A DNA stretch of 18,607 nucleotides from Clostridia bacterium (lineage in GTDB: Bacteria; Bacillota; Clostridia; Christensenellales; Aristaeellaceae). Position 1 is the stretch's first letter; each line of letters begins with the position of its first letter. The position numbers and the translations under genes were made by a program. The DNA is taken from positions 1-18,607 of the forward strand of contig JAFUWR010000115.1 of NCBI GenBank assembly GCA_017471125.1, read 5' to 3'. Positions 1 to 7,318 of this stretch are shown here, in pieces. The notes under the pieces are model-generated. The model was not told where the DNA came from. It saw only the letters and a list, made by a program, of their open reading frames with translations, and did not search any database.

Positions 1-45
1 CAGCGCCATCAGCGCGGCCAGCGCGATCGCAAACAGCTTCTTCAT
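1..45 (-). CDS. N-terminus of a putative secreted protein (partial)
   Basis: Only the first 15 codons lie in the window, reading leftward from an ATG at 43-45 and running off the left edge. The peptide begins MKKLFAIALAALMAL: two lysines followed by an unbroken hydrophobic stretch, which is the n- and h-region of a Sec signal peptide or a lipoprotein leader. An AAGGAG ribosome site lies at 55-60, nine bases before the ATG, and a good promoter sits just upstream at 80-108. No cleavage site or mature sequence is visible, so the function cannot be named. It is transcribed divergently from proB. Confidence 0.7.
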   Translation of the reverse strand, partial: MKKLFAIALAALMAL

Positions 46-79
46 GGTGTCTATCTCCTTTTCGCGGTATGCTGCTACC

Positions 80-108
80 ATTATAGCATACCCCATCCCC
101 CGTGACAA
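80..108 (-). promoter_or_regulatory. Sigma-A type promoter of the leftward secreted-protein gene
   Basis: On the minus strand, TTGTCA (103-108) and TATAAT (80-85) are separated by exactly 17 bp. This is one mismatch from a full consensus housekeeping promoter. It reads toward the ATG at 45. Confidence 0.7.
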
Positions 109-184
109 CGAAGAATTTGAGGCGAAAATGTTACCGACCCTGCCGTGAAATAACGCGCCGTTGCTGGAACATATCAATGGAATG

Positions 185-193
185 TGCTATAAT
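185..193 (+). promoter_or_regulatory. Extended -10 promoter of proBA
   Basis: TGC-TATAAT at 185-193 is a perfect -10 hexamer with an extended-10 TGn. The -35 position (165-170, TGGAAC) matches consensus at only three of six bases, so the extended -10 probably carries the promoter. It lies 30 bases upstream of the proB start. No T-box or other leader structure fits in the short leader, so I see no sign of amino-acid-sensing control. Confidence 0.6.
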
Positions 194-223
194 GCCCGTG
201 ACGAACGAACGAGGTGACATGAC

Positions 224-997
224 ATGAGGATCGTAGTGAAGGTCGGCACGTCCACGCTGGCCCACAGGACCGGGCACATGAACATCCGCCGGGTGGAGGC
301 GCTGTGCAAGGTGCTGTCGGACGTGAAGAACGCGGGGCACGAGGTCATACTGGTGTCCTCGGGGGCCATCGGCATGGGGGTCGGCAAGCTGTCGCTGGCG
401 AAGCGGCCGGACGACATCCCCACCAAGCAGGCCGCCGCCGCCGTGGGCCAGTGCGAGCTGATGTACACCTACGACCGGCTGTTCTCGGAGTACAATCATA
501 CGGTGGCGCAGCTGCTGGTCACCGGCAGCGACGTGGAGGACGAGGTGCGCCGCGGCCACTTCCACAACACGCTGTACCGGCTTTTGGAGCTGGGCGCGCT
601 GCCGGTCATCAACGAGAACGACACCATCGCCACCGACGAGATCGTCATCGGCGACAACGACACGCTGTCCGCCATCGTCGCCGCCACGGTGCAGGCCGAC
701 CTGCTGGTGGTGCTGTCGGACATCGAGGGGCTGTACACCGCCGATCCGCGGCAGGACCCCTCCGCACGGCTCATCAACACCGTGATGGACATCACCCCGG
801 AGGTCGAGGCCCTGGCCGGGGGCAACGGCACGTCGCTGGGCACCGGCGGCATGGTGACCAAGCTGCGCGCCGCCCGCATCGCCGGGGAGGCCGGCATCGA
901 CATGGTGATCGCCAACGGCCAGGACCCCGAGCTGCTCTACGACATCCTCGACGGCAAGCCCGTCGGCACGCGATTCATCGGGAGGAGAAAAGCATGA
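224..997 (+). CDS. proB: Glutamate 5-kinase, short form without PUA domain
   Basis: ProB phosphorylates L-glutamate to gamma-glutamyl phosphate, the first committed step of proline synthesis in the cytoplasm. The 257-residue protein shows the amino-acid-kinase fold signatures: KVGTST at 6-11, VSSGAIGMG at 44-52, INENDT at 129-134 and GTGGM at 206-210, with a C-terminal GTRFIG. The E. coli enzyme is about 367 residues with a C-terminal PUA domain; this one stops after the kinase domain, a known short variant, and has a proper TGA rather than a frameshift. The ATG at 224 has GAGGTG at 211-216; an ATG at 219 hits a stop two codons later. The stop overlaps the proA ATG by four bases (ATGA), implying translational coupling. 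Confidence 0.95.
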   Translation: MRIVVKVGTSTLAHRTGHMNIRRVEALCKVLSDVKNAGHEVILVSSGAIGMGVGKLSLAKRPDDIPTKQAAAAVGQCELMYTYDRLFSEYNHTVAQLLVTGSDVEDEVRRGHFHNTLYRLLELGALPVINENDTIATDEIVIGDNDTLSAIVAATVQADLLVVLSDIEGLYTADPRQDPSARLINTVMDITPEVEALAGGNGTSLGTGGMVTKLRAARIAGEAGIDMVIANGQDPELLYDILDGKPVGTRFIGRRKA

Positions 998-2250
998 CCA
1001 CCTTCGACATACTGCGCGAAGCCCGCGCCGCCTGGCCCGCCCTGCAGGCCGCCGACACGAACAAGAAGAACAACGCGCTGAACGCCATGGCCGACGCGCT
1101 GATAAAGCATACCGACGCCATCCTCGCCGCCAACGACCTGGACATGGACGCCGCCCGGGGCCACATCACCGACGTGATGCTGGACCGGCTCAGGTTGACC
1201 CCGGAGCGCGTGGCGGGCATGGCCCGGGGCATCCGGGAGGTGGCCGCGCTGCCCGACCCGGTGGGCGCGGTGATCGCCCATGTGGAGCGTCCCAACGGCC
1301 TGGTCATCGAGCGCACGCGGGTGGCCATGGGCGTCATCGCCATCATCTACGAGAGCCGTCCCAACGTCACCTCCGACGCCGCGGCCCTGGCCCTGAAGGC
1401 CGGGAGCGCCTGCGTGCTGCGCGGCGGCAAGGAGGCGTTTCGGTCGGCCAACGCCATCGTGGACGCGCTGCAGGCGGGGCTTGCCAAGGTCGGCCTGCCC
1501 GCCCGGCTGGTGCAGCTCGTGCAGGATACCTCCCGCCAGTCCTCCGCCGACCTGATGACCGCCGTGGGGCTGGTGGACCTGCTCATCCCCCGGGGCGGCG
1601 CGGGGCTCATCAAGGCCGTCACCGAGAACGCCAAGGTGCCCTGCATCCAGACCGGCACCGGCATCTGCCACGTCTACGTGGACGCCGCCGCCGACCAGGC
1701 GATGGCCCTGGACATCATCGAGAACGCCAAGACCAGCCGCCCGTCGGTGTGCAACGCCGAGGAGGTGCTGCTGGTGCACAAGGACGTGGCCGACGAGTTC
1801 CTGCCGAAGCTGAAGGCGCGGCTGGTGGACGAGCGCGCCGCCAAGGGCCTGCCGCCGGTGGAGCTTCGCGTGGACGAACGCGCGGCGAAGGTCATCCCCG
1901 GCACGCCCGCGGGGGACAAGGACTTCGACACCGAGTTTTTGGACTACATCTTAGCGGTCGGCGTGGTGGACAGCGCGGAGGAAGCGGTGGCCCACATCGC
2001 GAAGCACTCCACCGGCCACAGCGAGGCCGTGGTGTCGAGGGACCAGCGGGTGCTGGACCTGTTCGCCCGCGCGGTGGACAGCGCGGCGGTGTACCTCAAC
2101 TGCTCCACCCGCTTCACCGACGGCGGTGAGTTCGGCCTGGGCTGCGAGATGGGCATCTCCACCCAGAAGCTCCACGCCCGCGGGCCGATGGGCCTCGAGG
2201 AGCTGACCACGTACAAGTATATCGTTCGTGGGAATGGACAGATTAGATAA
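994..2250 (+). CDS. proA: Gamma-glutamyl phosphate reductase
   Basis: ProA reduces gamma-glutamyl phosphate with NADPH to glutamate-5-semialdehyde, which cyclises to pyrroline-5-carboxylate for ProC. The protein is 418 residues, against 417 in E. coli. The aldehyde-dehydrogenase-type catalytic cysteine is Cys253 in PSVCNAEE. The motifs YESRPNVT and LRGGKEA, and the ending YIVRGNGQIR, are typical of the family. The ATG at 994 overlaps the end of proB and has GGAGGAGA at 981-988. An open frame continues upstream of this ATG, but it lies within proB in another frame and is not coding. No proC is visible in the window. Confidence 0.96.
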   Translation: MTTFDILREARAAWPALQAADTNKKNNALNAMADALIKHTDAILAANDLDMDAARGHITDVMLDRLRLTPERVAGMARGIREVAALPDPVGAVIAHVERPNGLVIERTRVAMGVIAIIYESRPNVTSDAAALALKAGSACVLRGGKEAFRSANAIVDALQAGLAKVGLPARLVQLVQDTSRQSSADLMTAVGLVDLLIPRGGAGLIKAVTENAKVPCIQTGTGICHVYVDAAADQAMALDIIENAKTSRPSVCNAEEVLLVHKDVADEFLPKLKARLVDERAAKGLPPVELRVDERAAKVIPGTPAGDKDFDTEFLDYILAVGVVDSAEEAVAHIAKHSTGHSEAVVSRDQRVLDLFARAVDSAAVYLNCSTRFTDGGEFGLGCEMGISTQKLHARGPMGLEELTTYKYIVRGNGQIR

Positions 2251-2555
2251 ATTGAAATTTGCCGAACAATGGGAAATGGGAAATGCCAAATGGGAAATGG
2301 CGGTGCAAATCCTGTCACGCACCGCCGCCCACGCGAAGCGGGTCGGCGGCAGCGCCGCGCCGATCCTACGGATCGCTGCGCGGGCTGGTCGCGCTTGCCC
2401 TACGGGCAGTAGCGCGACTGCTGACGGATTTGTTTTGATTTCAATAGAAAGTGCGGTAGCAGGTTTCTCAATTTCCCATTTCCAATTTCCCATTTCCAAT
2501 TCGCACGCCAGCATGCCTGATCCCCCTTTATCCCGACACCGACAGGAGCAATCAA
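2251..2555. repeat. proA-DUF1700 spacer with inverted heptamer arrays and a hairpin
   Basis: This 305-base spacer holds no credible gene. The left arm (2271-2300) is a tandem array of 7-bp units, GGGAAAT with a GCCAAAT variant. The right arm (2471-2498) is a complementary 7-bp array of ATTTCCC and ATTTCCA. The arms form an imperfect inverted repeat about 170 bases apart. Between them lies a strong hairpin at 2388-2418, with GTCGCGCT pairing AGCGCGAC and GCCC pairing GGGC. No T-tract follows, so this is not an obvious intrinsic terminator. I see no clear promoter for the next gene. Confidence 0.75.
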
Positions 2556-3605
2556 ATGAATAACCGACGTGGATTTCTGGATGCCGTGGAGTCGCGGCTG
2601 GGTTCGTTGCCGGAAGCTGAAAGACAGCGGCTGATGATATATTTTGCAGACATGCTTGACGACCGAATCGCAATGGGCATGGACGAGGACGCGGCCGTGG
2701 ACGCGCTGGGCGACGTGGACGCGCTCATCCGCGACGCGGCGCTCATGCCTGCGGAGGCCCGGGGCGGATCCGACTACGGGGACGCCATCGCCGAGGTGCG
2801 GCTGCACGTGAAGAACGCCGACGCGGAGATCGTCGCCGCGCCGCTGCCCGACGGCATGAGTGCCCGCATCGAGGCGTCGGCCTCCCGGGTGTTCACCTGG
2901 CGTCTGGACGGCGGCGTGCTGACCGTGCAGGAAGCCGGGGAGACGAAGCGCGGCCTGTTCAAGCGGGACGAGCGCGTGAAGATCACCCTGTCCGGCTGTC
3001 GGCCCGCGAAGCTGATCGCGGACAGCTACGGCGGCGACATCACCGTCGAGGGGCTCGAGGTCGGCGAGACGGCGGTGCTGGCCGCTTCCACGGGCGACCT
3101 GATCTTGAAGGGATCCGCCTGCGGCGGGCGCGTGGAGCTGACCACCCGAAGCGGCGACATCGAGTTAGCGGGCCTGCGCGTGACGGGCGACTGCAAGCTG
3201 GAGGCCCTGTCCGGGGACGTGGCGCTCAAGGAGGCGACCGTGGGCAGCCTGCGGGCGCGCACCGCCTCCGGGGACATCGAGTGCGAGCATCTGCGGGCCG
3301 ACACCGCCGCCCTGGGCGCGACATCCGGGGACATCCAGTTGGACGACGCCATACTGGGCGCGTCGCTGCTGTGCGAGACCGGGGCCGGGGACATCGACCT
3401 GAACAGCGTCACCGCTATGGACGCGCGGCTGTCCTCCGCCGCCGGCGACATCGACGTCCGCCTGCTGGCCTGCCCGGAGGGGTATATCATCGACGCCCGG
3501 TCCAAGACCGGGGACGTGGACGTGCCCAAGGGCGTCCCGACCGGCACGCCGCGCCGGGTGACGGCGGTATCCACCGGCGGGGACATCACCATAAAGTTCG
3601 TTTAG
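2556..3605 (+). CDS. DUF1700 (HAAS)-DUF4097 beta-repeat protein
   Basis: The protein is 349 residues. Residues 1-70 match the DUF1700/HAAS type: MNNRRGFLDAVESRL, then a helical segment and an acidic GMDEDAAVDALGDVD motif. Residues 75-349 are DUF4097-like, a putative beta-helix with at least nine copies of an (S/T/A)GD(I/V) turn spaced about 18-20 residues apart. There is no signal peptide and no membrane segment. In Firmicutes such proteins usually follow a PadR-family regulator; none is adjacent here. The biochemical role is unknown. AGGAG at 2544-2548 supports the ATG at 2556. The gene ends 8 bases before a strong terminator hairpin shared with the converging operon. Confidence 0.8.
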   Translation: MNNRRGFLDAVESRLGSLPEAERQRLMIYFADMLDDRIAMGMDEDAAVDALGDVDALIRDAALMPAEARGGSDYGDAIAEVRLHVKNADAEIVAAPLPDGMSARIEASASRVFTWRLDGGVLTVQEAGETKRGLFKRDERVKITLSGCRPAKLIADSYGGDITVEGLEVGETAVLAASTGDLILKGSACGGRVELTTRSGDIELAGLRVTGDCKLEALSGDVALKEATVGSLRARTASGDIECEHLRADTAALGATSGDIQLDDAILGASLLCETGAGDIDLNSVTAMDARLSSAAGDIDVRLLACPEGYIIDARSKTGDVDVPKGVPTGTPRRVTAVSTGGDITIKFV

Positions 3606-3613
3606 GCACATGC

Positions 3614-3648
3614 AAACAGGGACGCGCAGCGGATGCGCGTCCCTGTTT
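3614..3648. terminator. Bidirectional hairpin terminator between converging genes
   Basis: A perfect 15-bp stem (3614-3628 with 3634-3648) closes a 5-base loop, with AAA and TTT at its ends. It lies between the DUF1700-DUF4097 stop at 3605 and the leftward STAS stop at 3662, so it can serve both transcripts. The U-tract is short on both strands. Confidence 0.75.
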
Positions 3649-3661
3649 CGATAGGGCGATG

Positions 3662-3958
3662 TCACTCGATGGTCAGTATGTCGATGAAGCCGGTGACCTC
3701 AAAGACCTCCATGATCATCTCGTTGACGTGGACGACCTTCATGCCGCCCTGCTTGGTCATGACCTTCTGGGCCGACAGCAGCACGCGCAGGCCCGCGGAG
3801 GAGATGTAATCCAGCTTCTCGAAGTCCATGATGAGCTCGGTGACGCCGTCGAGGGAGCCCTTCAGCTCGGCCTCGAGGTCGGGGGCGGTGGTGGTGTCCA
3901 GCCGGCCCACCAGGGCGATAGTCAGGGTGGTCCCGTTCAGGTTCTTATTGATGGTCAT
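3662..3958 (-). CDS. STAS-domain anti-sigma factor antagonist-like protein
   Basis: The 98-residue protein is a single STAS domain, the family of SpoIIAA and RsbV. Those proteins bind and sequester an anti-sigma kinase when unphosphorylated. The start MTINKNLNGTTLTIALVGRLDTTT and the motif DYISSAGLRVLL are diagnostic. Ser54 aligns with the serine phosphorylated by the partner kinase in RsbV. AAGGAGG at 3967-3973 places the ATG at 3956-3958. The gene is last of a three-gene leftward operon, 33 bases after the HATPase-like gene. No sigma factor is in the window, so the target is unknown. Other roles of free STAS proteins, as in phosphorelays, remain possible. Confidence 0.88.
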   Translation of the reverse strand: MTINKNLNGTTLTIALVGRLDTTTAPDLEAELKGSLDGVTELIMDFEKLDYISSAGLRVLLSAQKVMTKQGGMKVVHVNEMIMEVFEVTGFIDILTIE

Positions 3959-3991
3959 TCGCCATTCCTCCTTTATGTTCGCACAGAAGTG

Positions 3992-4621
3992 TCAGTTGTC
4001 GAATCTCTTGACGATCACCAGCTCGGCGCGGTCGCCCTTGACGCCCACCACCACGTCGTCGGCCAGGTTGGCGACGATGGACTTCTCCAGCTCGTCCCAG
4101 GCGGCGCTGGCGTCCTTGTCCCTGGCGCGGTCGCTCTCGAGCCCGGCGCGGTACTGCTGGAGGCTCCACATGGGGGTCACGTCGTAGACGGTGGGGGTGT
4201 CCACCCCGCCCCCGCCGACGATGCCGTAGCGCATGGTCTGCGCGCCGTAGACGTCGAGGGCCTTGCCGAAGCTGTGGGCGCTGCGAGACAGGAAGTCGCC
4301 CACCCTCGCCATGAAGCCCTTGGCCAGCGCGTTCTGGCCGCTGCGGGACACCGACAGCAGCTCCTCCCGCTTGTCGCCGGTCATGTCCGACATCAGCTCC
4401 ATGTGGATCTCGCAGCCCTTGTCGTCGCCCGCGAACCACATCTGGCCGAAGTAGTCGTCCACCATGGTCTTGACCATGCCCAGGGATTCCTCCACCAGCA
4501 GGTCGAACCGCAGGGCGTTCCGGGGCTTCATCCCCGCGCCCTCGGCGAAGCGCTCCGCCGCGGCCTTCGCGTCCCGGAGCCTGCCGTCGTCGCTGTTGAT
4601 CATGAATTTTTCAGATACCAT
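3992..4621 (-). CDS. Degenerate HATPase-like (anti-sigma/RsbW-type) protein
   Basis: The protein is 209 residues, longer than SpoIIAB or RsbW at about 145-160. Residues 14-75 resemble the HATPase N-terminal half, with LLVEESLGMV at 41-50 in the N-box position. The usual ExxxN pattern is broken: Gly48 or Met49 stands where the Mg-binding Asn should be. A weak DxxG (DMTG) lies in the G1 position. The assignment rests on these weak patterns plus the adjacent STAS gene. The ATG at 4621 follows GGAGAGG at 4627-4633; a GTG six bases upstream would overlap that site. If it binds ATP poorly, it may act as a binding partner rather than a kinase. The C-terminal half (about 110-209) is unrecognised. Confidence 0.6.
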   Translation of the reverse strand: MVSEKFMINSDDGRLRDAKAAAERFAEGAGMKPRNALRFDLLVEESLGMVKTMVDDYFGQMWFAGDDKGCEIHMELMSDMTGDKREELLSVSRSGQNALAKGFMARVGDFLSRSAHSFGKALDVYGAQTMRYGIVGGGGVDTPTVYDVTPMWSLQQYRAGLESDRARDKDASAAWDELEKSIVANLADDVVVGVKGDRAELVIVKRFDN

Positions 4622-4651
4622 ATCCACCTCTCCGGCGGCGGTCGCCGCCCG

Positions 4652-5365
4652 TCACGTCTCTTTGCAAAAATCGAGGATCGCCCGGGCCGTCGCCGCCTGC
4701 TGGGCCTCCGGCGGGATGTCGGCGTCGCCGTCGCCCGACTGGGGGCCGTAGTCGCCGAAGCCCGCGTGGTTGCCGCCGTATAACACGATCTCCCGGGCGT
4801 CCGGGGGCCAGTTCGACCGGTTCCCGTCGTACCTGTCCATATCGAGCACGCCGTCCGCGCTGCCGAATATGGAGAGCAGGCGCAACCCCTCCGGCAGCTT
4901 CGACACGGGGTACGAGGCCAGCAGGACGACGCCGTCCACAACATCGGCATGCTTCCCGGCGAAGGCGCACGCGGCCACGCCGCCCAGCGAGTGCCCGGCC
5001 ACGATCCAGCGCCCGTGGGGATGGTCGGCCATCGGACGCGCCGCGGCACCGACGTCGAACAGCGCGACCCGGGCGGGCATCCTAAGCAGGTAGGCGTCCG
5101 CGCCGCCCTCGGCCAGCAGCCGCATCAGCGGGGCGTAGGCCTCGGCCTCGACCTTCGCGCCGGGATAGAACGCCACCGCGTCCCCCGCCCCCGGCCCGTC
5201 GAAGGCGATGTAGCGGCCCGCGTCGGTCACCGTCACGTCATCCGAGGATGTCATGGCCTCGACCGCCGCGCCGCCCGCGCGGTAGTAGGTCCCGAAGTAT
5301 ATGAGGCCCGCCATCGCCAGCAGCACCAGCAGAGACACCGCCAGCCGCGTCCCTCTGACCCTCAA
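4652..5365 (-). CDS. Membrane-anchored alpha/beta hydrolase
   Basis: The protein is 237 residues. It opens MRVRGTRLAVSLLVLLAMAG, a positively charged N-terminus and one membrane segment (about 8-25), so the catalytic domain is probably outside the cell. The nucleophile elbow is GHSLGG at 124-129 (Ser126). A likely acid lies in SADGVLD near 169-175, and the histidine is His200 in GGNHAGFGDYG. I chose a TTG start at 5363-5365, six bases after GAGGTG (5372-5377). The upstream in-frame ATG at 5392 lies at or before the predicted transcription start of a near-perfect promoter. The gene leads an operon with the HATPase-like and STAS genes, 30 bases apart. The substrate is unknown. Confidence 0.8.
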   Translation of the reverse strand: MRVRGTRLAVSLLVLLAMAGLIYFGTYYRAGGAAVEAMTSSDDVTVTDAGRYIAFDGPGAGDAVAFYPGAKVEAEAYAPLMRLLAEGGADAYLLRMPARVALFDVGAAARPMADHPHGRWIVAGHSLGGVAACAFAGKHADVVDGVVLLASYPVSKLPEGLRLLSIFGSADGVLDMDRYDGNRSNWPPDAREIVLYGGNHAGFGDYGPQSGDGDADIPPEAQQAATARAILDFCKET

Positions 5366-5395
5366 GCCCCTCACCTCGCATGACGTTTCCATGCT

Positions 5396-5425
5396 ATTAT
5401 AGCCCCTCGAAGAACCGTTTGTCAA
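5396..5425 (-). promoter_or_regulatory. Consensus promoter of the hydrolase-HATPase-STAS operon
   Basis: On the minus strand TTGACA (5420-5425) and TATAAT (5396-5401) are both perfect and 18 bp apart. The transcription start is expected near 5389, giving a leader of about 24 bases before the TTG start. The divergent promoter of the HAD gene begins 22 bases away. Confidence 0.8.
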
Positions 5426-5447
5426 CCACATACGGTAAACAAAAGGG

Positions 5448-5476
5448 TTGGCAGGGAGGCCTGGATATGGTATAAT
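5448..5476 (+). promoter_or_regulatory. Promoter of the HAD-AAA/CYTH operon
   Basis: TTGGCA (5448-5453) and TATAAT (5471-5476) are 17 bp apart, with an extended-10 TGG at 5468-5470. It sits 34 bases upstream of the HAD start codon and is back-to-back with the leftward hydrolase promoter. Confidence 0.8.
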
Positions 5477-5509
5477 CACAGTCAAGAACCTACTATTGGA
5501 GCTCAAATC

Positions 5510-6172
5510 ATGAGATACAGATGCCTCGTCGTCGACCACGACGACACGGTGGTGAACAGCACCGCCACGGTCCACTACCCCTGCTTCGTGCAGTACTGCG
5601 GCGAATTCCTGCCGGACTACCACTGCACGCTGGAGCACTACATATTGAGGAACTTCGACCCCGGCGTGGTGCCGTTCTTCCGGGACGACGTGGGGCTGTC
5701 GGAGGCGGAGATGAAGCACGAGCAGGCCTACTGGAACGCCTACGTGCAAGACCACGTGCCCCCGGCCTACCCGGGCATTTCGGACATATTATGGGAGCAG
5801 AAGCGGCGCGGCGGGCTGCTGTGCGTCATCTCCCACTCCTACGGGCCGAACATACTGCGCGATTACCGGGAGAACGGGCTTCCCGAGCCGGACATGGTGT
5901 TCGGCTGGGAGTACCCGGCGGAGCAGCGCAAGCCCAGCCCCTGGCCGCTTCGCCAGATCATCGGGCGCTACGGCCTGGACCCCGGGGACGTGCTGGTGCT
6001 GGACGACCTGAAGCCCGGCTACGACATGGCCAAGGCCTGCGGCGCGGCCTTCGCGGCGGCGGGCTGGTCCAACGACATCCCCCAGATCGAGGCCTTCATG
6101 CGCGAGAATTGCGAGCTGTACTTCAAGACCGTGCCGGAGCTGTCGGCATACCTTTTCGGCGGGGAGGAATGA
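5510..6172 (+). CDS. HAD-family hydrolase
   Basis: The 220-residue protein has all four HAD motifs: DHDDT at 9-13 (nucleophile Asp9, acid/base Asp11), ISHS at 107-110, Lys141 in RKPSP, and LDDLKPG around Asp165-Asp166. A helical cap of type C1 lies between motifs I and II. Such enzymes are usually phosphatases of small phosphorylated metabolites; nothing here identifies the substrate. GGAG at 5498-5501 supports the ATG at 5510. The stop is 3 bases before the ATG of the AAA-CYTH gene, so the two are co-transcribed and probably act on related molecules. Confidence 0.88.
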   Translation: MRYRCLVVDHDDTVVNSTATVHYPCFVQYCGEFLPDYHCTLEHYILRNFDPGVVPFFRDDVGLSEAEMKHEQAYWNAYVQDHVPPAYPGISDILWEQKRRGGLLCVISHSYGPNILRDYRENGLPEPDMVFGWEYPAEQRKPSPWPLRQIIGRYGLDPGDVLVLDDLKPGYDMAKACGAAFAAAGWSNDIPQIEAFMRENCELYFKTVPELSAYLFGGEE

Positions 6173-6175
6173 ACC

Positions 6176-7279
6176 ATGAAGCGTATCACCAAGATCGTGC
6201 TGACCGGCGGCCCGGCCTCCGGCAAGACCAGCCTCATCAGCCGCATATTGCACGAGTTCAAGCAGGAGAACGGCTGGCGGGTCATCACCATCCCCGAGAC
6301 CGCCACGGAGCTGATCTCCGGCTTCGGCATACGGCCCTTCGGCAACTGCATGACGATGCTGCAATTCCAGGACTTCGTCATCGCCGACCAGCTCCACAAG
6401 GAGCAGCTCGCCCTCAAGGCCGCGCAGGTGGTGGACGAGGAGAACATACTCATCATCTACGACCGGGCGCTGATGGACGACAAGGCCTACGTCACCGACG
6501 AGGAGTTCGCGGGCGTGCTGGGCAGGCTGGACGGCCGCACCGAGGCGGAGGTGCTGTCCAACTACGACGCGGTCATCCACCTGGTCACCTGCGCCAAGGG
6601 CGCGGAGTTCGCCTACAACCTGGGCAACGAGGCCCGCACCGAGTCGCTGGAATACGCCCGGGAGATGGACGACCGCACGCTCCGCGCCTGGAGCGGGCAC
6701 CCGAACCTGCGCATCATCGACAACTCCGTGGACTTCGAGGACAAGCTGCGCCGCGCCATCCGGGAGATCTACGCCATACTGGGCGAGCCCGCGCCGGTGA
6801 TGCGCAAGCGGAAGTACTTGATCGAGATGCCGGACATCGGCCTGATCGTCAAGAAGTACAACGCCGTGGCGCTGGAGATGATGCAGACCTACCTGCTGCC
6901 CACCCAGAATAATGTGGAGCGCCGCATCCGCCAGCAGAAGAACGGCGAGGACTACCTGTATTTCTACACTGAGAAGCACGTCATGGACGACGGCTCCCAG
7001 TGGGCCACCGAGCGGCCCGTGTCCGAGAAGTGGTACGTGCGCTACCTGATGGAGTCCGACAACCGCATGCACAGCGTGCGCAAGGTGAAGTACCGCTTCG
7101 TGTACCGCGGCCATCGGATGGAGATCGACGTGTACCCCTTCTCAAACGACCGGGCCGTGCTGTTCGCCTACTCGGAGCAGGGCGACGCGGCGCTGCCGCC
7201 GGAGGCGAAGGTCCTGCGGGAGGTCACCGGCAAGGCCGCCTACAAGAACCGGCAGCTCGCCGTCACCCAGCGCCTGTGA
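6176..7279 (+). CDS. AAA-type ATPase/kinase domain fused to a CYTH domain
   Basis: The protein is 367 residues. Residues 1-200 are a P-loop domain of the AAA_28 (NadR/Ttd14-like) type: Walker A GGPASGKTS at 11-19 and a Walker-B-like ILIIYDRALMDD near 91-102. Residues 210-360 match a CYTH (triphosphate-tunnel) domain: RKYLIEMP at 212-219, ERRIRQQ at 248-254, YLYFYTEK near 260-267, and a final strand with EIDVYPF at 316-322. The two Glu residues of the classical ExExK strand are replaced, although the Lys remains. The same architecture occurs in eukaryotic TTD14-type proteins. GGGGAGGA at 6161-6168 precedes the ATG. The predicted role is nucleotide- or polyphosphate-linked, but no substrate is known. 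Confidence 0.82.
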   Translation: MKRITKIVLTGGPASGKTSLISRILHEFKQENGWRVITIPETATELISGFGIRPFGNCMTMLQFQDFVIADQLHKEQLALKAAQVVDEENILIIYDRALMDDKAYVTDEEFAGVLGRLDGRTEAEVLSNYDAVIHLVTCAKGAEFAYNLGNEARTESLEYAREMDDRTLRAWSGHPNLRIIDNSVDFEDKLRRAIREIYAILGEPAPVMRKRKYLIEMPDIGLIVKKYNAVALEMMQTYLLPTQNNVERRIRQQKNGEDYLYFYTEKHVMDDGSQWATERPVSEKWYVRYLMESDNRMHSVRKVKYRFVYRGHRMEIDVYPFSNDRAVLFAYSEQGDAALPPEAKVLREVTGKAAYKNRQLAVTQRL

Positions 7280-7318
7280 CGCAATAAAACGCAAAGGAAT
7301 CGTCAATAAGACAAATCA

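Noticed and set aside
2228..2563. 111-codon open frame across the proA spacer
   Set aside because: It encodes mostly the heptamer repeats (KWEM and FPISH-type runs) and starts inside proA, so it is repeat DNA and not a gene.
3281..4783. 500-codon rightward open frame spanning two operons
   Set aside because: It runs through the DUF4097 gene, a terminator and two leftward genes. Composition is arginine/histidine/glycine-rich noise typical of high-GC shadow frames.
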